NCBI GenBank assembly: GCA_938008535.1
Contig: CALLKF010000193.1
Span: 1 to 13,376 of the forward strand
Length of the DNA: 13,376 bases
Direction of reading: 5' to 3'
Source of the DNA: an uncultured Saprospirales bacterium
GTDB lineage: Bacteria; Bacteroidota; Bacteroidia; Chitinophagales; JADIYW01
Numbering within the stretch: the first letter of the stretch is position 1; every line of letters begins with the position of its first letter. Under the pieces are notes generated by a model. It did not search any database, was not told where the DNA came from, and saw only the letters and a list, made by a program, of their open reading frames with translations. Positions 1-6,053 of the stretch are shown piece by piece. Both the position numbers and the translations under genes were made by a program.

Positions 1-380
1 ACACCAACACCGTGCAAACCACCAGATACTTTGTACGTATCTTTATCAAATTTTCCACCAGCATGCAAAACGGTTAATACAACTTCTAATGCAGAACGAC
101 CTTCTTTTTTGTGCATATCTACCGGAATTCCACGACCATCATCTTCTACAGAAACGGAATTGTCTTCGTGTATTTTTACAAAGATATTAGAACAATGTCC
201 AGCTAATGCTTCATCAATAGAGTTGTCGACAACTTCATATACCAAATGATGTAAACCACGTGCATTTATATCGCCAATATACATGGCAGGACGCTTGCGT
301 ACGGCTTCTAAACCTTCTAAAACGGTAATATTGTCGGCACCGTAATTATTACTTGTAATTTGTTCAATTTCGTCGCTCAT
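1..380 (-). CDS. gyrB: DNA gyrase subunit B, N-terminal part (cut by window edge)
   Basis: This is the ATPase subunit of DNA gyrase, which drives negative supercoiling of the chromosome together with GyrA. Only the first 126 codons are present; the gene runs off the left edge. The ATG at 378-380 gives an N-terminus beginning MSDEIEQITSNNYGADNI, followed by the typical LEAVRKRPAMYIGD segment. The GHKL ATP-binding fold is intact as far as it can be read: the N-box EVVDNSIDEALAGHC (Glu49 and Asn53), the G1 box DDGRGIP at residues 80-86, the LHAGGKF segment near 105-111, and the VSGGLHGVG lid glycines at 118-126. The AGHC/LHAGGKF context and the Bacteroidota-style start favour GyrB over the paralogue ParE, though the distinguishing C-terminal part is outside the window. 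A 238-base gap separates it from the upstream mce gene, so it is probably transcribed from its own promoter. Confidence 0.95.
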   Translation of the reverse strand, partial: MSDEIEQITSNNYGADNITVLEGLEAVRKRPAMYIGDINARGLHHLVYEVVDNSIDEALAGHCSNIFVKIHEDNSVSVEDDGRGIPVDMHKKEGRSALEVVLTVLHAGGKFDKDTYKVSGGLHGVG

Positions 381-463
381 AAATTTAAAATAGTATTGAA
401 TAATTTAGATCTGAGAAACAAGATTTTTATATTTTATTTTTTGAAAAATCTTATTCTTCCACC

Positions 464-478
464 ACCTAAAAATTAGGT
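464..478. repeat. Perfect 6-bp inverted repeat in the gyrB leader
   Basis: The arms ACCTAA and TTAGGT flank a 3-base AAA centre. The repeat lies a few bases downstream of the predicted gyrB transcription start, where an operator would sit; it could also form a weak hairpin at the 5' end of the message. Function is inferred from position only, and short AT-rich repeats occur by chance. Confidence 0.35.
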
Positions 479-489
479 ATGCGAAAATA

Positions 490-497
490 CAAAATTA
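490..497 (-). promoter_or_regulatory. Putative gyrB promoter -7 box
   Basis: On the minus strand this reads TAATTTTG, an exact match to the Bacteroidota -7 consensus TAnnTTTG. Transcription would start near 483, leaving a leader of about 100 bases before the gyrB ATG. No clear TTTG -33 element is seen at the right distance, so the call rests on one short motif in AT-rich DNA. Confidence 0.4.
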
Positions 498-593
498 TGA
501 AGCGAAAACATTGCTTTTTTCGGCTTGTTTATCCACATTTTACGTTAATATATCGTAATAAAAGAGTAGTTGTTTTTTGTATGAAAAATGTTT

Positions 594-614
594 GATAAAA
601 TGCAGGTTTTTATC
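594..614 (-). terminator. Weak stem-loop just after the mce gene
   Basis: A 7-bp stem (GATAAAA paired with TTTTATC) with a 7-base loop begins 5 bases after the mce stop codon. It could help end the DUF4290-murA-mce transcript. The stem is almost entirely A-T and there is no clean U-run after it on the minus strand, so it is a poor intrinsic terminator. Confidence 0.22.
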
Positions 615-618
615 TTAA

Positions 619-1125
619 TTACTTGTTAAAGTTGATCATTTTTCCAGCACTTTCCAGTAGTTTTCTAAATTTTGCGGAGTCTGCCATTAAACCATCGCTA
701 AGCGAATCTAAACCTACGTCAAAATTACCAACCATAGAATCTAAATTTGCGCCTTTTATGAAACTGTTTATAAGATCTAAGCCGTTATTGCTTTTTGCAT
801 AAATAGTATCACCATTTGATAAAAATTCTGTAGATGAAGATGGCAAAATAGTTAGGTTTCGTGCGTTAAAAATATTTTCAAGATTTACTTGTGCAGTACT
901 ACCTTTTGTTGGTTGAAAATCTTCAAATAATTTAATAGTTGCAATTACTTTATCGCCAACAATTTTTATATCGTTTACTTTGCCAACATCCAATCCTTTG
1001 CATTTTACTTTTGAGCCACTTTTTAAACCTGCTGCATCGTCCATAACTACATTTATAGTTGTTCCATCGGTTAGACAAGATTTAAACGATACAAGAGAAA
1101 TTAGAATAATTACAAAAAACTTCAT
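619..1125 (-). CDS. Short MlaD/MCE-domain protein, probable lipoprotein
   Basis: This 168-residue protein carries one MCE (mammalian cell entry, MlaD-type) domain. The signature sits at about residues 23-65: the strand VVMDDAAGLKSGSKV, then KGLDVGKVNDI with its conserved Gly-Val-Gly turn. MCE proteins form rings that bind and move lipids between inner and outer membranes, usually with a MlaE permease and MlaF ATPase. The N-terminus is a short hydrophobic segment ending in Cys17 (SFKSC), which resembles a lipoprotein signal, although the -3 residue is Phe instead of the usual Leu. It is much shorter than typical MlaD proteins: after the domain there is only a short tail (about 110-168) and no long helical needle region. 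No permease or ATPase gene is nearby. It lies 48 bases after murA on the same strand with no consensus promoter in the gap, so it is probably co-transcribed. The domain call is good; the lipid substrate is unknown. Confidence 0.75.
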   Translation of the reverse strand: MKFFVIILISLVSFKSCLTDGTTINVVMDDAAGLKSGSKVKCKGLDVGKVNDIKIVGDKVIATIKLFEDFQPTKGSTAQVNLENIFNARNLTILPSSSTEFLSNGDTIYAKSNNGLDLINSFIKGANLDSMVGNFDVGLDSLSDGLMADSAKFRKLLESAGKMINFNK

Positions 1126-1173
1126 AACAATTGATTATGAGATAAAATTAGCAAATAAATATGGCAAATTTTT

Positions 1174-2484
1174 CTACAATCGTTTGATATCTGCGCCGAG
1201 TGCTTGCAAGCGCAAGTCAATATATTGATAACCACGATCAATTTGATGAATGTTAGAAATGGTACTTTTACCGTCAGCAGAAAGTGCTGCAATTAATAAA
1301 GAAACACCAGCTCTAATATCTGGTGAACTCATGTTGATGCCACGCAAATTATATTCTCTGTTTAAACCAATTACGGTTGCACGATGTGGATCGCACAAAA
1401 TAATTTTTGCACCCATATCAATCAATTTATCTACAAAAAACAAACGACTTTCAAACATTTTTTGATGTATTAAAACGCTGCCTTCTGCTTGAATAGCTGT
1501 TACTAAAACTATGCTTAATAAATCTGGTGTAAACATTGGCCAAGGTCCATCTGAAATTGTTAAAATAGAACCATCTATAAAGTTTTGTACTTCGTAACGT
1601 TCTTGTCCGTGTACAATAATATCATCGTTGTTGAATTCTAATTTGATTCCTAATTTCTGAAAATATTTTGGTATGACGCCAAGCATATCTAGTCGGCAAT
1701 TTTTAATAGTAATGTACGATTTGGTCATCGCTGCAAGTCCAATAAAACTACCTATTTCAATCATGTCTGGAAGCAAACGATGTTCAGTGCCGCCAAGTTT
1801 TTGCACGCCTTCAATCGTTAATAAATTGGAGCCGATTCCTGAAATTTTCGCACCCATTCGGTTGAGCATATTACACAATTGTTGTAAATATGGTTCGCAA
1901 GCTGCGTTGAAAATAGTGGTTGTGCCTTCTGCTAAAACAGCAGCCATTACTATGTTTGCTGTGCCTGTTACAGATGGTTCTTCGAGTAAAATATATTTGC
2001 CGATTAATTTTTCAGCAGTTAAAGAATAAAACGAATTTTCTTTATCGAAATGAAAAGTTGCACCGAGTTCTTGAAAGCCGAGAAAGTGCGTATCTAAGCG
2101 TCTTCTGCCGATTTTGTCGCCACCTGGTGTTGGTAAATAGGCTCGTTTGAAGCGTGCTAAAAGCGGTCCTAAAATCATAACAGAACCACGCAAATGTGCG
2201 GCTCGTTTTTTAAATTTTTCGGTTAATAAGATAGCTGGATCTACATTCTTTGCGTTGAATGTATATGTTTCAGAGTCTATTTTTTTTACAGCAACATTCA
2301 TTTCAGCCAATAATTCTATTAAAACATTTACATCTAAAATATCTGGAATATTAGAAATGGTGATGTCTTCTTCAGACAATAATACGGCTGATAGAATTTG
2401 TAGTGCTTCGTTTTTTGCACCTTGTGGAATGATGGAGCCACTTAATGGTTTACCACCTCTTACTTCAAAAGCGTCTGTGCTCAT
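1174..2484 (-). CDS. murA: UDP-N-acetylglucosamine 1-carboxyvinyltransferase (MurA), Asp-type active site
   Basis: MurA catalyses the first committed step of peptidoglycan synthesis in the cytoplasm, transferring enolpyruvate from phosphoenolpyruvate to UDP-GlcNAc. The 436-residue length matches the family (about 420-440), with the two-lobed EPSP-synthase fold. Visible active-site residues are Lys24-Asn25 (QGAKNEAL), Asp321 (FTPDLL, matching E. coli Asp305) and Arg391 (PDIRAG, matching Arg397). The loop residue that is Cys115 in E. coli (GGCAIG) is Asp123 here (GGDKIGRRRLD). Cys115 is the residue alkylated by fosfomycin, and Asp at this position is known to keep activity while giving intrinsic fosfomycin resistance. 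I recall this Asp form as usual in Bacteroidota. The ATG shares a base with the DUF4290 stop codon (TAATG) and no Shine-Dalgarno is seen, so translation is probably coupled by re-initiation. The mce gene follows after 48 bases. Confidence 0.97.
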   Translation of the reverse strand: MSTDAFEVRGGKPLSGSIIPQGAKNEALQILSAVLLSEEDITISNIPDILDVNVLIELLAEMNVAVKKIDSETYTFNAKNVDPAILLTEKFKKRAAHLRGSVMILGPLLARFKRAYLPTPGGDKIGRRRLDTHFLGFQELGATFHFDKENSFYSLTAEKLIGKYILLEEPSVTGTANIVMAAVLAEGTTTIFNAACEPYLQQLCNMLNRMGAKISGIGSNLLTIEGVQKLGGTEHRLLPDMIEIGSFIGLAAMTKSYITIKNCRLDMLGVIPKYFQKLGIKLEFNNDDIIVHGQERYEVQNFIDGSILTISDGPWPMFTPDLLSIVLVTAIQAEGSVLIHQKMFESRLFFVDKLIDMGAKIILCDPHRATVIGLNREYNLRGINMSSPDIRAGVSLLIAALSADGKSTISNIHQIDRGYQYIDLRLQALGADIKRL

Positions 2485-3215
2485 TAGCTATTTTTATTAA
2501 AACGATTATTGTTGTTATTATTGTTTCGGTTGTTGTTTCGGTTGTTGTTGTTATTTCGGTTATTATTGTTGTTGTTTCTGTTATTGTTATTGTTTCTGTT
2601 GTTGTTGTTATTTCGGTTGTTATTATTGCTGTAATTGCTTCTTGTATTTTGCGAATAACGTTTGTTTTGTTGGCGCGTCATCGCTTCGATATTCATATCA
2701 GCACTAATTTCCAATTCGCCTCCAGAAATTGTTTTCATATCTTCTTTCACCAAATCGTTGCTTACTTCTTCATTACTCCAGTTTTTGTATGCCATTTTCA
2801 TGAAATTGCCAATAATTTCAGTGAATTGAGCCTTTTTATCTTCATCTTCCATTTCAATGGCTTTTTTAACCAATGATTCTACATTTTTACCATAATGTTT
2901 TAACTTAATTCTTTTTTGTGGATATGGCAAATCCGCTGGTTTAATGCGAGCTGTTTCAGTAGTTGGAATTGGAAAAGGCGAATCTACATCTAATTGAAAT
3001 TTAGAAATAATAAACAAATGATCCCAAAGTTTTTGTTTGTAATCTGCGGTAGTTCGAAGTTGCGGATTGATAATACCCATTAGTTGTATAATTGAAGCTG
3101 CCACTTTTTGTCGCTCTTTTCTGTCTTCAACAGTCAACGCATAATCTACCATTTTTTGCACATGGCGACCATATTCTCGCATTTCAATATCATTCCTGTC
3201 TGTATTATAATTCAT
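2484..3215 (-). CDS. DUF4290 family protein with Asn/Arg-rich repeat tail
   Basis: This 243-residue protein has no known function. Residues 1 to about 175 match my memory of the DUF4290 family, which is found in Bacteroidota, commonly beside murA. Features of the family visible here are the start MNYNTDRNDIEMREYGRHVQ, the helical segment with IMGIINPQLR-like text (LMGIINPQLR at about 45-54), the KLWDHLFIIS stretch near 62-71, and FPIPTTE near 81-87. It has no signal peptide or membrane segment and appears cytoplasmic and helical. From about residue 190 it becomes disordered, and residues 197-238 are almost pure Asn broken by single Arg residues at 201, 207, 213, 220, 226, 230 and 238. The Arg spacing suggests a possible nucleic-acid or envelope-binding tail, but that is a guess. 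It is the first gene of the likely operon with murA and overlaps the murA start by one base. The ATG at 3213-3215 is chosen because it gives the family N-terminus. Confidence 0.85.
   Translation of the reverse strand: MNYNTDRNDIEMREYGRHVQKMVDYALTVEDRKERQKVAASIIQLMGIINPQLRTTADYKQKLWDHLFIISKFQLDVDSPFPIPTTETARIKPADLPYPQKRIKLKHYGKNVESLVKKAIEMEDEDKKAQFTEIIGNFMKMAYKNWSNEEVSNDLVKEDMKTISGGELEISADMNIEAMTRQQNKRYSQNTRSNYSNNNNRNNNNNRNNNNNRNNNNNNRNNNNNRNNNRNNNNNNNRFNKNS
2502..2627 (-). repeat. Degenerate AAY trinucleotide repeat encoding the Asn/Arg tail
   Basis: Read on the coding (minus) strand, this 126-base tract is runs of AAC/AAT codons interrupted about every 4 to 8 codons by an Arg codon. Asn block lengths between Arg residues are 5, 5, 6, 5, 3 and 7. 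Because the unit is three bases, copy-number change would lengthen or shorten the protein tail without shifting the frame, so the coupling to murA would be kept. On the plus strand the same DNA reads as an artificial Val/Ile/Ser repeat, which is not a real protein. Confidence 0.9.
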
Positions 3216-3362
3216 GTGTCTATTTTTATTCTTTTAAAATTTTGAGTTGAGTTCGTATCAAATTATAAATAATGAAGATTTCACTATTCTTTTTAAAAAA
3301 GATAAATTTGATTGCTAAAATTGTTTGTAAAACATACTATGTACTAGAAAGACCTGAATATG

Positions 3363-3372
3363 CCTACGTAGG
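3363..3372. promoter_or_regulatory. Perfect palindrome CCTACGTAGG, candidate operator
   Basis: The 10 bases CCTACGTAGG are identical to their reverse complement and stand out as GC-rich within AT-rich intergenic DNA. The site starts 5 bases downstream (in the minus-strand direction) of the predicted -7 box of the DUF4290-murA operon. It therefore covers the expected transcription start, a classical position for repressor binding. No matching second copy was noticed in the window. The regulator is unknown. Confidence 0.4.
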
Positions 3373-3376
3373 AGTA

Positions 3377-3384
3377 CAAATATA
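3377..3384 (-). promoter_or_regulatory. Putative -7 box of the DUF4290-murA-mce operon
   Basis: On the minus strand this reads TATATTTG, an exact match to TAnnTTTG. Predicted transcription start is near 3370, about 155 bases before the DUF4290 ATG. No good TTTG -33 element is visible upstream, so strength and exact use are uncertain. Confidence 0.45.
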
Positions 3385-3494
3385 ACAGATTATTTTAATT
3401 TACTACTACACTTTTTTAATAAGTTATTTTTTTTGTTTTAAAGTAGTTAATAAAAACGTAACATATATCAAACATTTCAACGCAACTGATATAC

Positions 3495-3502
3495 TACTTT
3501 TG
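3495..3502 (+). promoter_or_regulatory. Putative -7 box of the DUF5723-TSP3-OmpA gene
   Basis: TACTTTTG matches the Bacteroidota -7 consensus TAnnTTTG exactly. The start of transcription would lie near 3508, about 45 bases before the ATG at 3553. A TTTC at 3475-3478 is a weak candidate for the -33 element. This promoter rules out the upstream in-frame GTG at 3502, which is inside the box, as the protein start. Confidence 0.5.
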
Positions 3503-3552
3503 TGCTCTATCAGGAAAAAATATTAACAAAAATTATTAATAATCACAAAAAA

Positions 3553-5949
3553 ATGAAAAAACAAGTAAACAAAAAAATTGCACTATTATTTACAGCATTG
3601 GTCTGTATGTTGAGTGCAAGAGCTCAGTTCTTAGGAATTAGAGCCAGCAACTTTGGTGGAATCACCAACGTTAATTACAATCCAGCAATTGCTGATAGTC
3701 GATATTTAGTCGATATCAATTTATTTACAATGGATATGACTTCAAGTAACAATTACATTGGAATGAAAGGGAAGTTGTCGAGTTTTAAAGATTTTGATGA
3801 CGAAATAAACTTAAAAGAAAATTTAAACGGCAAAAAGAAATTTGCATATGTAAGTTCAACAAATCAATTGCCATTGTCTTTCTTAGTATCATTTGGAAAA
3901 GACAAAAAAAACAATCAGGCGATAGCATTCTCATCTCATTTGAATTCAGTTACAAATGTAGATAATATGGGTGAAGCATTAGCACGTAATCTACGTTGGG
4001 GTTGGGGAAATGATGCTTTTACAAAAATTGGAAATTTTGTTGGTGTCAATAACTCATTACAAGATGTAGGTGTTAAAGGTATGATTTGGGCTGATGCTGG
4101 ATTAACATATTCTCGCGTAGTTTTAGATAAAGAGAAGCACTTTTTAAAGGTAGGAGCAACTTTAAAAGTAGTAAAAGGATTATCGGCATTGTACGCCTAT
4201 TCTGAAAATTTTAATTACCGTTTTGATAATTTAGATACGATCTCAGTTCAAGCGAACATGAAAGTTGGTGCTACTAAAAACTTAGAATATTTCTTGCCTT
4301 CACACGGTGATTTTGATGGAAATGATGCAAAAGATATTTTTACAGCTTTTAAAGATAATTCTATTTCCAAATGGTCTGCGGCAGCTGATATTGCTCTAGT
4401 TTACGAATTTAGAAGAGAAAAAGACAAACAAAAATATTCTATGGATTGCAAAGATTTATATTATAACGAAAGAGACAAACATTTTATTCAGGTAGGTTTC
4501 TCTGTTATCAATATTGGTCGTTTAAAATACACTAAATCAGATTCAGTAAGAGATTACAATTTGAATTTGGTAAAATCTGGTGAGTTTTTTAATGAAAACA
4601 CACTGTTGTATGATTGGCTTAAAAAGGGTACACAAGCAAATAATGAAAGTACATTCAAAATGTGGTTGCCAACAACTATCAACGTTTGGGCTGATGTAAA
4701 CATCGTTAAAGGTTTTGGTGTAAATATCGCTGCACAAATCAATCCATTACCACAAAAAGGAAACAATGTTCACCACTTAAGTACTGTAGCTGTAACACCA
4801 CGTTACGATTATAAATGGGCTGGTGTTTACATGCCTGTTGCAGTTGATCAATTAGCAAACGCACAATGGGGTCTTGGTTTCAGAGCGGGTCCATTATATC
4901 TTGCATCACAGGATATTTTCTCTTCATTAATTAAATTGAAAAAAGGAAATGCAAGAGATATTAATTTGCAATTAGGTTTTAAGATCTCAGTTCCAAATAA
5001 GAAAGCAAAAGATAAAGACAAAGACGGTGTTTCAAACAAAAAAGATCTTTGTCCAAATGTAAAAGGAACTTGCGAAGCAAAAGGTTGTCCTGACCGTGAT
5101 GGTGATGGCATCTTAGATACAGAAGATAAATGTCCTGATGTAGCTGGTTTGAAAGAATTACAAGGTTGTCCTGATAAAGATGGCGACGGAATTATCGACA
5201 TGAAAGACGATTGTCCAGAAGTTGCTGGTTTAAAAGAATTGAAAGGTTGTCCAGACCGTGATGGTGATGGCATTGCTGACAAAGATGATGCTTGTCCAGA
5301 TGTAAAAGGATTGAAAGAATTTGCTGGTTGTCCAGATAGAGATGGCGATGGCGTTCAAGATAGCGAAGATGCTTGTCCTGATGTTGCAGGTGATAAAGCA
5401 CACAAAGGTTGCCCAGATACAGATGGCGATGGTATTTATGATAATGAAGATAAATGTGTTACTGTAAAAGGTCCAATTGAAAATCAAGGTTGCCCTTATT
5501 TAGATACAGATGGCGATGGCGTTTTAGATAAAGATGATGCTTGTCCAACAGTAAAAGGTCCTAAAGAAAACAAAGGTTGTCCTGTGATGGAAGAAAAGAT
5601 TAAAAAAGTGTTGTTAAAAGCGCGTAATATTCAATTCGAAACAGGTAAAGCAGTTATCAAACCAGTATCTTATGCAATCTTAAATGAAGTAGCAAAAATC
5701 TTAAAAGAATACGACTACTATAATGTAAGCATTGATGGACATACTGACAACGTTGGTAAAGCAGATTTAAACTTAAAACTATCTCAAGATAGAGCAAAAG
5801 CAGCGTTGGATTACTTAGTAAAACAAGGCGTTGATGCTTCTAGAATGACGTCTTCAGGTTATGGTTTGTCCAAACCAATAGCTGATAATAAAACAGCTGC
5901 TGGTAAAGCACAAAACAGACGTGTAGAATTCAATTTGAATTTTAAATAA
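3553..5949 (+). CDS. Secreted DUF5723 - TSP type-3 repeat - OmpA-domain outer membrane protein
   Basis: This 798-residue envelope protein is built of three parts after a signal peptide. Residues 1-24 are a Sec signal (KK-rich start, hydrophobic core, cleavage after ARA before QF). About 25-480 resembles the Bacteroidota DUF5723 family (ASNFGGITNVNYNPA near the start, alternating strands), probably an outer-membrane beta-barrel. Residues 487-677 are seven thrombospondin type-3 repeats of 27 residues, with DxDGDG calcium-binding loops and a Cys pair in each unit. About 690-798 is an OmpA C-terminal domain: IQFETGKAVIKP, then GHTDNVG and LSQDRA, whose Asp and Arg bind diaminopimelate in peptidoglycan, and NRRVEF near the end. 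Role inferred: a barrel anchored to the cell wall through a calcium-stiffened linker. The ATG at 3553 is preferred over the in-frame GTG at 3502 because it gives a proper signal peptide and the GTG overlaps the promoter. It is monocistronic, ending at a strong terminator. Confidence 0.9.
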   Translation: MKKQVNKKIALLFTALVCMLSARAQFLGIRASNFGGITNVNYNPAIADSRYLVDINLFTMDMTSSNNYIGMKGKLSSFKDFDDEINLKENLNGKKKFAYVSSTNQLPLSFLVSFGKDKKNNQAIAFSSHLNSVTNVDNMGEALARNLRWGWGNDAFTKIGNFVGVNNSLQDVGVKGMIWADAGLTYSRVVLDKEKHFLKVGATLKVVKGLSALYAYSENFNYRFDNLDTISVQANMKVGATKNLEYFLPSHGDFDGNDAKDIFTAFKDNSISKWSAAADIALVYEFRREKDKQKYSMDCKDLYYNERDKHFIQVGFSVINIGRLKYTKSDSVRDYNLNLVKSGEFFNENTLLYDWLKKGTQANNESTFKMWLPTTINVWADVNIVKGFGVNIAAQINPLPQKGNNVHHLSTVAVTPRYDYKWAGVYMPVAVDQLANAQWGLGFRAGPLYLASQDIFSSLIKLKKGNARDINLQLGFKISVPNKKAKDKDKDGVSNKKDLCPNVKGTCEAKGCPDRDGDGILDTEDKCPDVAGLKELQGCPDKDGDGIIDMKDDCPEVAGLKELKGCPDRDGDGIADKDDACPDVKGLKEFAGCPDRDGDGVQDSEDACPDVAGDKAHKGCPDTDGDGIYDNEDKCVTVKGPIENQGCPYLDTDGDGVLDKDDACPTVKGPKENKGCPVMEEKIKKVLLKARNIQFETGKAVIKPVSYAILNEVAKILKEYDYYNVSIDGHTDNVGKADLNLKLSQDRAKAALDYLVKQGVDASRMTSSGYGLSKPIADNKTAAGKAQNRRVEFNLNFK
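5011..5583 (+). repeat. Seven tandem 81-bp units encoding TSP type-3 repeats
   Basis: The units follow one another without gaps, each coding 27 residues of the form DxDGDGIxDxxDxCPxVxGxxExxGCP. The first unit is the most divergent (DKDKDG and an internal TCEAKGCP). The sixth lacks the CP pair after DK (CVTV) and has two extra residues (YL) at its end, which explains the total of 191 residues. The similarity at DNA level (for example repeated GATGGCGATGG) makes unit gain or loss by recombination plausible. Confidence 0.95.
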
Positions 5950-5961
5950 CGATTTCAAATT

Positions 5962-5987
5962 TTTCCAAATTTTTAAAACTTTGGAAA
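5962..5987 (+). other. AT-rich stem-loop between the OmpA-family stop and the main terminator
   Basis: The arms TTTCCAAA and TTTGGAAA form an 8-bp stem; inside it, TTTT and AAAA can extend the pairing after one mismatch. It starts 12 bases after the stop codon and precedes the strong terminator by about 15 bases. It may protect the 3' end of the message from exonucleases. There is no U-run directly after it, so it is not itself a good terminator. Confidence 0.4.
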
Positions 5988-6001
5988 TGTTTCGACAAAC
6001 G

Positions 6002-6033
6002 AAAACGCCGACCAATTTGGTCGGCGTTTTTTT
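6002..6033 (+). terminator. Strong rho-independent terminator shared by the convergent OmpA-family gene and lpxK
   Basis: A GC-rich stem (ACGCCGACC with GGTCGGCGT, loop AATTT) is followed on the plus strand by seven T residues. Four A residues in front let it also work in the other direction, with a shorter U-run of four. It lies about 53 bases after the plus-strand stop and about 21 bases after the lpxK stop, the expected position for a bidirectional terminator. Confidence 0.93.
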
Positions 6034-6053
6034 GTGATATCTTATTATGATTA

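Larger units (their letters stand above)
3216..3552. other. Divergent intergenic region between the murA operon and the OmpA-family gene
   Basis: This is the only gene-free stretch above 300 bases in the window. It contains a minus-strand -7 box at 3377-3384, a 10-base perfect palindrome at 3363-3372, and a plus-strand -7 box at 3495-3502. Between them is AT-rich sequence with long T-runs (3411-3440) in which I see no further ORF, tRNA or stable RNA structure. The minus-strand leader would be about 155 bases and the plus-strand leader about 45 bases. I recognise no riboswitch. Confidence 0.6.

Noticed and set aside
31..249. Plus-strand ORF opposite gyrB
   Set aside because: Antisense shadow; the minus strand encodes an unmistakable GyrB ATPase domain.
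2445..2876. Plus-strand ORF of 143 codons with a Val/Ile/Ser repeat that looks like a membrane protein
   Set aside because: It is the reverse reading of the DUF4290 Asn/Arg repeat and its upstream region. The minus-strand protein has family similarity; this one has none.
3502..3552. GTG at 3502 as the start of the OmpA-family protein
   Set aside because: It lies inside the predicted -7 box and puts 17 residues in front of a complete signal peptide. The ATG at 3553 is better.
4848..5487. Several minus-strand ORFs with repetitive Ser/Pro/Gly or His/Leu text
   Set aside because: They are antisense shadows of the TSP type-3 repeat array in the OmpA-family gene; the periodicity comes from the real gene.
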